DNA of 64,000 bases, from positions 1 through 64,000 of the forward strand of contig JAEPMD010000003.1 of assembly GCA_017644105.1 (NCBI GenBank), read 5' to 3'. Source of the DNA: Rhizobiaceae bacterium. GTDB lineage: Bacteria > Pseudomonadota > Alphaproteobacteria > Rhizobiales > Rhizobiaceae. This document shows, piece after piece, positions 18,301-26,762 of the stretch. Position numbers and translations under genes: made by a program. Each line of letters opens with the position of its first letter. The stretch's first letter is position 1. The notes beneath the pieces are model-generated. The model was not told the origin of the DNA. It ran no database searches and saw only the letters and a program-made list of their open reading frames with translations.

Positions 18301-19950
18301 TTATCGTGTCAAACGCTTATAAGTCACACGTTTTGGATTAACCGCATCAGCGCCAAGACGACGGATTTTGTCTTGCTCATAGTCTTCAAAGTTTCCTTCA
18401 AACCACTCAACATGGCTATCCCCTTCAAAGGCAAGAATATGCGTTGCCAAGCGATCAAGGAACATACGATCGTGGGAAATGATAACGGCGCAACCAGCGA
18501 AACTTTCAAGCGCATCTTCAAGCGCTGCCAAAGTTTCAGTGTCCAAATCGTTGGTCGGCTCATCGAGTAGGATGACATTGCCGCCGGATTTGAGCATTTT
18601 CGCTAAATGCACACGGTTTCTTTGACCACCAGACAGATCACCAACTTTTTGCTGCTGGTCACCACCTTTAAAGTTAAATGACGAGCAATAAGCGCGGCTA
18701 TTCACTTCGTGCTTACCGAGCTTGATAATATCATTGCCGCCAGAAACTTCTTCCCAGACGGTTTTGCTGCCATCAAGCGCATCGCGCGACTGATCAACAT
18801 AAGAGAGCTCAACCGTTTCACCAATTGTGATTGAACCTGAATCTGGTGTTTCCTGTCCCGTAATCATGCGGAACAGGGTTGATTTACCCGCGCCGTTTGG
18901 ACCGATCACACCAACGATACCGCCTGGAGGCAATTTGAACTCCAAATTCTCAATCAGCAGCTTGTCGCCATAGGCTTTAGACAGGCCTTCCGCCTCGATC
19001 ACAACATTCCCCAAGCGTTCGCCGACTGGAATGATGATCTGCGCGTCGCCCGGACGCTTATCCGCCGCTGCTTTGACCAATTCATCATAGGCTTTAATAC
19101 GTGCTTTGGATTTTGCCTGACGTGCTTTCGGGCTGGATTGGATCCAGCTTTGCTCGCTCGAAATCGCGCGTTGACGAGAAGCCTCTTCACGACCCTCTTG
19201 CGCCATACGCTTGGCTTTGGCTTCAAGATAAGCTGTATAATTGCCTTCATATGGAATGCCGCGACCACGGTCGAGTTCCAGGATCCAACCTGTGACATTA
19301 TCAAGGAAGTAACGATCGTGGGTGATCATCAACACAGAACCAGGATATTCGCGCAGGTGCTTTTCAAGCCACGCAATGGTTTCCGCGTCCAAGTGGTTGG
19401 TCGGCTCATCGAGAAGAAGCAGATCAGGCTGGCTAAGCAAAAGCTGACAAAGCGCCACACGACGAATTTCACCACCGGATAGATTTTCAACAGAACTGTC
19501 GCCGGGAGGACAACGCAAGGCTTCCATTGCCATCTCAACTTGGCTGTCCAAATCCCAAAGATTTTGACTATCGATGACGTCCTGCAACTGCGCGCCTTCA
19601 TCTGCAGTTTCATCCGAATAGTTCATCATCAATTCGTTATAGCGATCAAGTATGGCTTTCTTTTCAGCCACACCTTCCATCACATTTTCAAAAACTGTTT
19701 TGCTTTCATCAAGCTTTGGTTCTTGTGGCAAGTAGCCGCGCGTTGCGCCTTCGGCGAGCCACGCTTCACCGGTAAACTCATTATCCAAACCGGCCATGAC
19801 ACGTAAGACGGTCGACTTACCTGCACCGTTTGGACCCAAGATACCGATCTTTGCATCCGGGTAGAATGAAAGGTGGATATTCTCCAACACCTTTTTAGAA
19901 CCATAGGACTTATTGAGCCCTGACATGTGATAAATAAACTGACGCGCCAT
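18301..19950 (-). CDS. ettA: Energy-dependent translational throttle protein EttA (ABC-F)
   Basis: ABC-F ATPase that binds the ribosomal E site and gates entry into elongation according to ATP/ADP. 549 residues from the ATG at 19950 (MARQFIYHM); the open frame extends 12 codons further but the family starts here. Two ABC domains carry Walker A GPNGAGKST (near 38 and 350), LSGGE/LSGGQ signatures and DEPTNHLD/DEPTNDLD Walker B motifs. Between them are the arm (LELDRGRGIPYEGNY) and the linker rich in basic residues. Followed by a strong terminator. Confidence 0.94.
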   Translation of the reverse strand: MARQFIYHMSGLNKSYGSKKVLENIHLSFYPDAKIGILGPNGAGKSTVLRVMAGLDNEFTGEAWLAEGATRGYLPQEPKLDESKTVFENVMEGVAEKKAILDRYNELMMNYSDETADEGAQLQDVIDSQNLWDLDSQVEMAMEALRCPPGDSSVENLSGGEIRRVALCQLLLSQPDLLLLDEPTNHLDAETIAWLEKHLREYPGSVLMITHDRYFLDNVTGWILELDRGRGIPYEGNYTAYLEAKAKRMAQEGREEASRQRAISSEQSWIQSSPKARQAKSKARIKAYDELVKAAADKRPGDAQIIIPVGERLGNVVIEAEGLSKAYGDKLLIENLEFKLPPGGIVGVIGPNGAGKSTLFRMITGQETPDSGSITIGETVELSYVDQSRDALDGSKTVWEEVSGGNDIIKLGKHEVNSRAYCSSFNFKGGDQQQKVGDLSGGQRNRVHLAKMLKSGGNVILLDEPTNDLDTETLAALEDALESFAGCAVIISHDRMFLDRLATHILAFEGDSHVEWFEGNFEDYEQDKIRRLGADAVNPKRVTYKRLTR

Positions 19951-20102
19951 ATAAACTGCCCTGTTTGAATGAAATCTTTTCCGCACATGTAAGAGATTTG
20001 CGCGCTTCGAGCAATGAATGATTTTTATTCAGTGAGCTTTGACTTGAATATTCCACTAAAACTCGCCAGATAGATCGAAACTTAGGATAAGCGAGATCGT
20101 TA

Positions 20103-21038
20103 ATGGCCAAAATACGCGAACAAAACCTGACCTCAACTACAGGGGCTCAGCTGCATATTCGCTCTTGCACCACCAAGAAGGCACCCAAAGCGGTCATTCA
20201 GATCAATCATGGATTGACTGAACATTCTGGTCGCTATGAGCATTTTATGAAGTTTTTGGCCAAACATGGTTATCATTCTATTGCGCATGATCATCGTGGA
20301 CATGGCTTAACGAAAGCAGAAAATCTGCCATTTGGGCAATTTTCAAAACGCGACGGTGGGCGAAAAGTCATCAAAGATGTGCGCTTTATTCACCAAATGA
20401 TCCGAACGGAGCATCCCGATCTTCCCATCATCTGTTTTGGCCATTCTATGGGCGGGCAGATTGCCACAAATTATGTGTTGCAAAATCCGAAATCCGCACA
20501 AGGGCTCGCGATATGGAACACCAATTTCAAAATCAGCCAATATGCAAGCTTTGCCAAAATGGCTTTGTTTCTTGAAGCCTTTTTCAAGGGCTCAGATGTC
20601 CCAAGCCTGCTCATGTCGAAAATGACATTTGAAGCCTGGTCGAAATCGATCAAAAATTCAAAGTCTGGTTATGATTGGCTCACCCATGATGAAGAAATGA
20701 TCGAAAAGATCGCCAATGATGAATTGGGTGGCTGGCCACCAAGCATTGAAATGTGGCGAGCTATATTGGATTTCATTCTCAAAGGTGCCAATCCGAATGC
20801 AATTAAAGCCTTGGATAAGGCGTTCCCTATTCAACTCGTTGGAGGCGAACAAGATCCGGCGACCGAATTTGCCAAAGGTGTTGATTGGTATGGGCGATTG
20901 CTTGACGATTGCAGCATGACAAATGTGCAAGTGATTAAATATCCAGACTGCCGCCATGAAACGCTCAATGAATTAAACCGCGATCTCGCGATGAGTGATT
21001 TTGTGGATTGGGCCGATAAGCTGGTCAATAATCTTTAA
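20103..21038 (+). CDS. Alpha/beta hydrolase, lysophospholipase/monoacylglycerol lipase-like
   Basis: 311 residues of the Hydrolase_4 type. The oxyanion region (INHGLTEHSGRYEHF), the DHRGHG motif, the nucleophile elbow GHSMGG (around residue 120) and late Asp (GGEQDPATE) and His (CRHETLNE) form the expected catalytic set. No signal peptide. The substrate (monoacylglycerol or lysophospholipid) cannot be settled from sequence. Diverges from ettA; terC follows 83 bases downstream. Confidence 0.85.
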   Translation: MAKIREQNLTSTTGAQLHIRSCTTKKAPKAVIQINHGLTEHSGRYEHFMKFLAKHGYHSIAHDHRGHGLTKAENLPFGQFSKRDGGRKVIKDVRFIHQMIRTEHPDLPIICFGHSMGGQIATNYVLQNPKSAQGLAIWNTNFKISQYASFAKMALFLEAFFKGSDVPSLLMSKMTFEAWSKSIKNSKSGYDWLTHDEEMIEKIANDELGGWPPSIEMWRAILDFILKGANPNAIKALDKAFPIQLVGGEQDPATEFAKGVDWYGRLLDDCSMTNVQVIKYPDCRHETLNELNRDLAMSDFVDWADKLVNNL

Positions 21039-21121
21039 GTTTTGAAATCAACTCTTGGCAAAGTGACATTGATTTTGCTACCACGCACATAGATTGCATC
21101 AAAACCTGCGGAGCGCTGTAA

Positions 21122-21922
21122 ATGCTGGAAGGCCTGTTTACACTCGATAATCTTACAACTTTTCTGATTCTAACGGCACTTGAAACCGTTTTGGGTTTTG
21201 ACAACCTGCTCTACATCACACTGGAAGCAAAGAAGGTTGACCCGGCTCGAGAGCGCGTTTTGCGTCGCTGGGGTATTATTCTCGCGATTGTCTTGCGGAT
21301 CGTGCTGCTCTTTGTTGTGTTACAGCTCATCAGCGCCTTCCAAGATCCGATTTTTGATATCGCGCTGCCGTTCTTCTCCGCATCGGTAAGTGGCCATGCA
21401 TTGATCGTGCTCGCTGGTGGTTTGTTCCTGATGTACACTGCAGTGAAAGAAATTTACCACATGATCGGTGTGCCAGATCTTGAAAATGAAGGCACGCGCG
21501 CAGTTCGCAAATCTTTTGCTTCAGCACTTTTCTGGATCGTTGTCATGAACACCGTATTCTCCTTCGACACGGTTCTGTCTGCGGTTGCGCTAACAAACAA
21601 CTTAATTGTTATGACTTCTGCGATTGTGATTTCTGGTATCTTGATGGTGGTGATGGCAGAATCTGTAGCGAAATTCCTTGAGAGAAACCGCATGTACGAA
21701 GTACTGGGTCTGTTTGTGCTACTGATCGTTGGTATCGTTCTGATTGCCGAAGGTGGCCATATTGCCCATCTTAACTTCTTCGGCTTCCCAATTGAGCCAA
21801 TGTCAAAAGCAACGTTCTACTTCGTGCTCTTTGCGCTTGTAGCGGTCGAGATTGTTCAAAGCCGCTACCAAAAGAAATTGCTTGCGGAAAAAGAGCGTGA
21901 GCAAACCGGTACAAACTTTTAA
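21122..21922 (+). CDS. TerC-family integral membrane protein
   Basis: 266 residues with about seven hydrophobic helices and the TerC signature ETVLGFDNLLYI near the start, with the repeated acidic motif NTVFSFDTVLSAVAL in the second half. Members transport or handle manganese or other metals at the membrane and are linked to tellurite resistance; no neighbouring ter genes are present, so a housekeeping metal-export role during protein secretion is more likely (inference). Confidence 0.9.
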   Translation: MLEGLFTLDNLTTFLILTALETVLGFDNLLYITLEAKKVDPARERVLRRWGIILAIVLRIVLLFVVLQLISAFQDPIFDIALPFFSASVSGHALIVLAGGLFLMYTAVKEIYHMIGVPDLENEGTRAVRKSFASALFWIVVMNTVFSFDTVLSAVALTNNLIVMTSAIVISGILMVVMAESVAKFLERNRMYEVLGLFVLLIVGIVLIAEGGHIAHLNFFGFPIEPMSKATFYFVLFALVAVEIVQSRYQKKLLAEKEREQTGTNF

Positions 21923-21947
21923 TGTTTAGCGGACGATCAGGCTTAAA

Positions 21948-22247
21948 CTAGATATCAATATCAAGCTGTATGGCGAGCATATCGCCATGCCCTATTTTCG
22001 CTTTCTTGCGAATATCAGCTTTAATAGGCAGGAAGTAACAGCCTGATTTGCTATCAGGGAACAAGGATGTTTTCCAGACCTCTTCGCCCAAAGTCACCTT
22101 CACACGGATCGAGCCAAACCCCGGCGTTTTAGATTGCACAAAAGCTTTGATATGCTCGGAATAATCCTTTGGCACAGTGACAAAATGCCAGCTATCTCCC
22201 GTCACGCGCCACAACTCGCCTTCAAATTCATAATTAAGATCTGACAT
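21948..22247 (-). CDS. DUF1905 domain protein
   Basis: 99 residues from the ATG at 22247 (MSDLNYEFEG). The whole protein is a DUF1905-type beta-barrel (GDSWHFVTVPKDYS, GFGSIRVKVTLGEEVWKTSLFP, YFLPIKADIRKK). Function unknown for the family; it is often found with or fused to YdeI-like domains. The start overlaps the 3' end of the WYL regulator by 14 bases, so the two are cotranscribed and probably coupled. Confidence 0.8.
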   Translation of the reverse strand: MSDLNYEFEGELWRVTGDSWHFVTVPKDYSEHIKAFVQSKTPGFGSIRVKVTLGEEVWKTSLFPDSKSGCYFLPIKADIRKKAKIGHGDMLAIQLDIDI

Positions 22248-22938
22248 AACCGCTCTTTTTGTCTCGCTCCTGCGCATATTTTACAAAATCCTGATAGGTC
22301 TTACCTGCCTCATGCGGAAAGTTCTCATAAACCAGATCGCAGGACACAATCTGATCAATGCGAAATGATCGAAACGCAACCCGCTTTTCGCACCAGGCCG
22401 ATACCGTCCATACCCGCCCCCAATATTCCAAACCCAAGGGCCAGATAATACGTGTAGAGACATTGTCTGACTTATCACGATAGTCCAGCGTCAGTTTTTC
22501 ACGTTTATCAATCGCATTGCGAACAATCCCAAGCCACTGCTTAGTATCCTCTTCGTTCCAAACGCGAATGTTGGCTGCAGAATTAACTCGCACATAAGTT
22601 CGTTCACCGGGCAGCGCGTCAGCTATTTTGATCGCCGCCTCTTCAGCCGCCTGCGCTAATTCGTGATCTGCAACAGCCTTCACAAGATCAGCCCCCATTT
22701 GCAAAGCTTTCAATTCCAAAGGAAGAAAGTGCAAAGGGGGGATATCAATCGGCTGGCTGATCAGATAACCAACACCGCGCTCGCCTTCAATGGGAACGCC
22801 GGAGGCCATCAAACCTGCAATATCGCGGTAGATCGTTCGTTGAGATACGCCCAACTCGCCTGCAATAAATTCAGCCGTGCGCAGTCTCTGACCGCGCAAC
22901 AACTGTATAATTTCAAAAAGGCGATCGACCTTGCGCAA
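22234..22938 (-). CDS. WYL-domain (YafY-type) transcriptional regulator
   Basis: 234 residues: an N-terminal HTH_11 winged helix (RLFEIIQLLRGQRL ... TIYRDIAGLMASG) and a C-terminal WYL domain (about 130-200: LTLDYRDKSD, WPLGLEYWGRVWTVSAWCEKR). The start is a TTG with AGGAG about seven bases upstream. WYL domains sense ligands or nucleic acid; here the partner is unknown. Likely an operon with the DUF1905 gene. Confidence 0.85.
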   Translation of the reverse strand: MRKVDRLFEIIQLLRGQRLRTAEFIAGELGVSQRTIYRDIAGLMASGVPIEGERGVGYLISQPIDIPPLHFLPLELKALQMGADLVKAVADHELAQAAEEAAIKIADALPGERTYVRVNSAANIRVWNEEDTKQWLGIVRNAIDKREKLTLDYRDKSDNVSTRIIWPLGLEYWGRVWTVSAWCEKRVAFRSFRIDQIVSCDLVYENFPHEAGKTYQDFVKYAQERDKKSGYVRS

Positions 22939-22947
22939 TAGGCTCTC

Positions 22948-23247
22948 CTAGCAGGACGCTTTCACATCCAAATGCTTAATTTTAAGTGACTTTTGATCGA
23001 TCACTGCCAACAGCGCATGGTTACGTTCATCGGCCATGAAGTTGGCAGATGCAGCTTCAGCTGACGCCATATCGTCCCATTCAACGATATCCATCCATTG
23101 GCCATTGTCATTGGCAACCACAGTGCGTTTGATAAAACCAGACTGATCTTCAGCAAAGGCCAAGGATTGTTTGTTTGCCTCAACCGCCTGCTCGACAGTC
23201 GCATCTGAATTCAACTCGTAGCTGACAACCTCAAAAATTTTACTCAT
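22948..23247 (-). CDS. Small ABM-like (dimeric alpha-beta barrel) protein
   Basis: 99 residues with the pattern of an antibiotic-biosynthesis-monooxygenase-like ferredoxin fold: beta strand FEVVSYELN, helix EQAVEANKQSLAF, strand GFIKRTVVANDNGQWMDIVEW and helix MASAEAASANFMADE. No catalytic role can be assigned. It lies nine bases upstream of the WYL regulator start and may lead that operon. Confidence 0.65.
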   Translation of the reverse strand: MSKIFEVVSYELNSDATVEQAVEANKQSLAFAEDQSGFIKRTVVANDNGQWMDIVEWDDMASAEAASANFMADERNHALLAVIDQKSLKIKHLDVKASC

Positions 23248-23299
23248 CATTATCTCCTGAATGTTTCATCCGTTATTGGAATAATGATGGATATATATT

Positions 23300-23330
23300 A
23301 TCCCTACTGACACCTTTTGTCAGTAGGGAT
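23300..23330. repeat. 12-bp perfect inverted repeat between the ABM-like and VOC genes
   Basis: ATCCCTACTGAC (23300-23311) and GTCAGTAGGGAT (23319-23330), seven-base loop. It lies 22 bases past the VOC gene's stop and 50 bases upstream of the ABM-like gene. It may terminate the VOC transcript, although there is no T-run on that strand, or serve as an operator for the ABM-like/WYL operon. Confidence 0.6.
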
Positions 23331-23352
23331 TTTAAACTCAACTTTTTCTTTA

Positions 23353-23724
23353 CTAAGACGTTAAATCTTCCGCCAACATCAACGCATTATTATCCGGGTC
23401 AAAAAATGTTGCGGTTTTCACCATGCCTTCAACGACCATGGTTTCACCATCGAATTTAACCCCAGCGCCTTCCAAGGCGCTACGTGCCGTGTCCATATCG
23501 TCCACCCCGAAGACCGGCACGGAATTACCTGGATTAGGTTCGCCCTGCTCGCCTTGACCCAATGTGACACCTTCTGTCATGGTCTTCATCTCACTCCAAC
23601 CCAATTCGTCGGCATGATAAAATGGTTCAAACCCGAGCTTTTCTTCATACCACTTTGCGCTTGAATGTCTGTCACTGACTGAGATTGCGAATGTGATAGT
23701 ATTATTTAGCGAAACAAGTGCCAT
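23353..23724 (-). CDS. VOC-family protein (glyoxalase/dioxygenase fold)
   Basis: 123 residues covering one vicinal-oxygen-chelate module pair: NNTITFAISVSDRHSSAKWYEEKLGFEP at the start and VVEGMVKTATFFDPDNNALMLAED at the end. The metal-ligand positions are not clearly conserved, so the reaction is unknown. It is divergently arranged with a two-winged-helix regulator 41 bases away, which probably controls it. Confidence 0.82.
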   Translation of the reverse strand: MALVSLNNTITFAISVSDRHSSAKWYEEKLGFEPFYHADELGWSEMKTMTEGVTLGQGEQGEPNPGNSVPVFGVDDMDTARSALEGAGVKFDGETMVVEGMVKTATFFDPDNNALMLAEDLTS

Positions 23725-23745
23725 GGTACTTTCCTTTTTTACAAT

Positions 23746-23764
23746 AAATATATATACTATATTT
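23746..23764. promoter_or_regulatory. AT-rich inverted repeat, operator candidate in the VOC/HxlR divergent promoter
   Basis: AAATATA (23746-23752) and TATATTT (23758-23764) flank five bases in the 41-base gap between the two start codons. It is the only symmetric element in the gap and would cover the start region of the regulator. AT-richness alone could produce it. Confidence 0.4.
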
Positions 23765-23765
23765 T

Positions 23766-24296
23766 ATGGACATTAATCTACTTGTCAAGATCACACAACG
23801 CGCGTGGGCAATGAATATTCTAGCGCTTATGCATGAAGGTACTGCCGGACGGCAGGCGACACTGCTTGCAAAGACGGGCGCAGGTCGCACGGCGTTTGCT
23901 CAAAGCCTTCATCATTTGATTGAATTGAAGCTTATCGAGCGCAATCCTGGGCATGGCCATCCACTGCGACCGGAATATCGTTTAACCGAACTGGGTAAAT
24001 ATATGGCGGAACGCGCCAACAATATCAGCCATATTGAAACTGATAGTTCTGACAAAACATTGCTACGACGCGCTTGGACATTGCCAATTTTGGCGATCAG
24101 CACAAAGCCCATCTACTTTGGTGGTCTTAAAAATCAGCTTCTTCCCATTACGGATCGCGCGTTATCACAATCACTCAAGCAGCTCGAAGCCTGTCGATGG
24201 ATCCAAAGAGATGTTGATATATCCCAAAGACCCGCGCGATCGCTTTATCAAGCACAGGGAACAGGATCAGAAATCGCGCAATTGATCAGTGCATAA
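23766..24296 (+). CDS. Two-domain HxlR-like winged-helix regulator
   Basis: 176 residues in two similar halves. Each has the HxlR pattern W-(A/T)-x2-I-L followed by a recognition helix (RTAFAQSLHHLIELKLIERN in the first, DRALSQSLKQLEACRWIQRD in the second), suggesting an internal duplication of the winged helix. No cysteine or ligand domain is visible. It diverges from the VOC gene and ends at a terminator shared with rpoD. Confidence 0.7.
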   Translation: MDINLLVKITQRAWAMNILALMHEGTAGRQATLLAKTGAGRTAFAQSLHHLIELKLIERNPGHGHPLRPEYRLTELGKYMAERANNISHIETDSSDKTLLRRAWTLPILAISTKPIYFGGLKNQLLPITDRALSQSLKQLEACRWIQRDVDISQRPARSLYQAQGTGSEIAQLISA

Positions 24297-24298
24297 CA

Positions 24299-24331
24299 AA
24301 AAAGCCTGACACAAATTGCATCAGGCTTTTA
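24299..24331. terminator. Bidirectional intrinsic terminator between the HxlR-like gene and rpoD
   Basis: AAAGCCTGA (24301-24309) pairs with TCAGGCTTT (24321-24329); A-runs lie on the left and T-runs on the right, so it works for both converging genes. Confidence 0.9.
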
Positions 24332-24352
24332 GAATTTTGATGAGATCGCTGT

Positions 24353-26392
24353 TTAGCTATCTAGGAAGCTGCGTAGTTTTCGTGAACGGCTAGGATGTTT
24401 CAACTTACGCAACGCTTTCGCTTCGATCTGACGAATACGTTCGCGCGTCACGCTAAACTGCTGGCCTACTTCTTCCAAAGTGTGGTCCGTATTCATACCG
24501 ATACCAAAACGCATCCGTAAGACACGCTCTTCACGTGGTGTCAGCGACGCAAGAACGCGTGTTGTTGTCTCACGCAAGTTTGCCTGGATCGCAGCATCAA
24601 TTGGAAGGATTGCATTCTTATCCTCAATGAAATCACCCAAATGGCTATCTTCTTCATCACCCACAGGCGTTTCAAGAGAAATAGGCTCTTTCGCGATTTT
24701 GAGCACCTTGCGCACTTTCTCAAGCGGCATGGCAAGCTTTTCAGACAATTCTTCTGGTGTCGGTTCACGACCAATCTCATGCAACATCTGACGAGATGTC
24801 CGCACAATCTTGTTGATGGTCTCAATCATGTGCACAGGAATACGGATTGTTCTCGCTTGGTCAGCAATAGAACGCGTGATTGCCTGTCTGATCCACCAAG
24901 TCGCATAAGTTGAGAACTTATACCCACGGCGATATTCAAACTTATCAACCGCTTTCATCAGGCCAATATTGCCTTCCTGAATAAGGTCAAGGAATTGCAA
25001 ACCGCGATTGGTGTATTTCTTAGCGATCGAAATCACCAAACGAAGGTTGGCTTCCACCATTTCCTTCTTCGCAATACGCGCTTCGCGCTCACCTTTTTGC
25101 ACCATGTGCACGATACGGCGGAATTCAGAAATTGAGATACCTGTTTCTGTTGCCAGATTTTGGATCTCGCCGCGAAGGTCAGTAATCTTTATTTCTTCAG
25201 CATCCGCAAGCTCTTGCCAGCCTTTGGTTTTCAAAGCAGCAATCATCTCCATCCAATTCGGATCAAGCTCTGAACCTTGATAATGCTTCAAGAAGTCTTC
25301 ACGAAGAACGCCATAGCTTTCCGCTAAGCGCAACAAGCGGCCTTCATTTTGAACAAGACGCTTATTAATGTCGTAGAGCTGCTCAACAAGTGCATCAATT
25401 CTGTTTTGATTAAGCGCTAGTGACTTCACAGCGCTGATCAGAGAATCTTTAAGCTCTTTATACTTCTTCTCCTGCGCAGGCGACAATTCATCATTGTCAT
25501 GGTCCGCCATGCTGGATTCAACTTGCTGATCCTGCAATTTACGCAGGCTGAAATATGTGTCCGCGATGAGATCAAGCGTTTCCATGACTTGTGGGCGAAG
25601 CTCACCTTCCATCGCAGCAAGCGATAGATTTGCTTCATCTTCATCATCGTCATCTTCTTCAATCGAACTGCCTTCACCACCGACATCGGTCACATCATCG
25701 GCGCGCTTGCGCTCAGCCATGCGTTTTTCTTTTTCTTCAGCCGCTTTACGATCAGCTTCGATCTTTTCAGGGCTTTGGAATTGTGGCGCAGCTTTCGCTT
25801 CAGGGCCAGAATATGTGGTCTCCAGATCAATGATCTCGCGAAGAAGCGTGATCTCTTCATTCAGCTCTTCACGCCAAATGATCAGCGCTTGGAAAGTCAG
25901 TGGGCTTTCACACAAACCAGCAATCATAGTTTCGCGACCAGCTTCGATGCGTTTAGCAATCGCAATCTCGCCTTCACGAGACAGCAATTCAACAGAACCC
26001 ATTTCGCGTAAATACATGCGAACTGGATCATCTGTCCGGTCGGTTGGTTCTTTTTTCTTAGCTTTGGCAAGCGCTGTGCCTGTTGCTGTTGCAACTTCCG
26101 TGCCCGTCGCAGGTGTTGCAGCTGCAGCTTCTTCTTCAGCCACATCTTCTTCATCAACAACATTGACGCCCATTTCTGAGAATAAGGACAAGATGTCTTC
26201 AATTTGCTCAGAGCTTACTTCTTCAGAAGGCAAAACCGAATTGATTTCGTCCATGGTTACATAACCACGTTTTTTTACCGTCTTAATTAGCTTCTTTACC
26301 GCGCCATCAGAAAGATCGATCAATGGACCATCTGGACCACCTTCACGTTCATTTTCTTTTTCGTCATTTTTTTCTTGTGCTTTAGTTGCCAT
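24353..26392 (-). CDS. rpoD: RNA polymerase primary sigma factor RpoD
   Basis: 679 residues from the ATG at 26392 ([10 protein letters not shown]); an open frame runs seven codons further to a TTG. Region 1.1 (about 28-80), region 1.2 ([21 protein letters not shown]), a long acidic non-conserved insert, region 2 ([57 protein letters not shown], split by the usual motifs), region 3 and region 4 ([10 protein letters not shown] ... [27 protein letters not shown]) are all present. The insert contains an Ala/Thr-rich stretch and a Glu/Asp run typical of alphaproteobacteria. dnaG lies upstream as a separate unit. Confidence 0.97.
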   Translation of the reverse strand: MATKAQEKNDEKENEREGGPDGPLIDLSDGAVKKLIKTVKKRGYVTMDEINSVLPSEEVSSEQIEDILSLFSEMGVNVVDEEDVAEEEAAAATPATGTEVATATGTALAKAKKKEPTDRTDDPVRMYLREMGSVELLSREGEIAIAKRIEAGRETMIAGLCESPLTFQALIIWREELNEEITLLREIIDLETTYSGPEAKAAPQFQSPEKIEADRKAAEEKEKRMAERKRADDVTDVGGEGSSIEEDDDDEDEANLSLAAMEGELRPQVMETLDLIADTYFSLRKLQDQQVESSMADHDNDELSPAQEKKYKELKDSLISAVKSLALNQNRIDALVEQLYDINKRLVQNEGRLLRLAESYGVLREDFLKHYQGSELDPNWMEMIAALKTKGWQELADAEEIKITDLRGEIQNLATETGISISEFRRIVHMVQKGEREARIAKKEMVEANLRLVISIAKKYTNRGLQFLDLIQEGNIGLMKAVDKFEYRRGYKFSTYATWWIRQAITRSIADQARTIRIPVHMIETINKIVRTSRQMLHEIGREPTPEELSEKLAMPLEKVRKVLKIAKEPISLETPVGDEEDSHLGDFIEDKNAILPIDAAIQANLRETTTRVLASLTPREERVLRMRFGIGMNTDHTLEEVGQQFSVTRERIRQIEAKALRKLKHPSRSRKLRSFLDS

Positions 26393-26762
26393 CAGCCAGC
26401 CATTTCCTCGCAAAAACTGAGATCGTTACAAACCAAATAAACCAAGTTTATTCGTTGCCGCGAATCACCTACGGCAATATGATCAGTCGATGCTTAATTC
26501 CTGATTAACTTAGGATACCCATTCAGTAGGTGATTCCTGTAAAAATGCGCCACGTCAAGTACTTTTCGCCAAAACGGCCTATTTCGATGCTTCAAACGCA
26601 ATATTTATAGCTCCACAACGCAAAATCACTTTATTTTATGTGACTCCATTTGGTGTCGTGTAAAACAAATTCAAGCCTACATATCGAGAGAATCAGCCAT
26701 AATTCAAAAAATATCGAAATTTTGGCAATTCACGTAGGATAATCTTTCCCAATTGAGAAATA
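26393..26762. other. Non-coding region upstream of rpoD with a distant 11-bp inverted repeat
   Basis: 370 bases without a credible gene. GAATCACCTAC (26462-26472) and GTAGGTGATTC (26526-26536) are exact reverse complements separated by 53 bases, 70-145 bases upstream of the rpoD start, so they could fold in the rpoD 5' leader or bind a regulator. No clear terminator for dnaG was found in the first 100 bases after its stop. Confidence 0.5.

Noticed and set aside
25557-26264. 235-codon Ser-rich frame opposite rpoD
   Set aside because: Mirror of the Glu/Asp/Ala-rich rpoD insert; no start context or recognisable motif.
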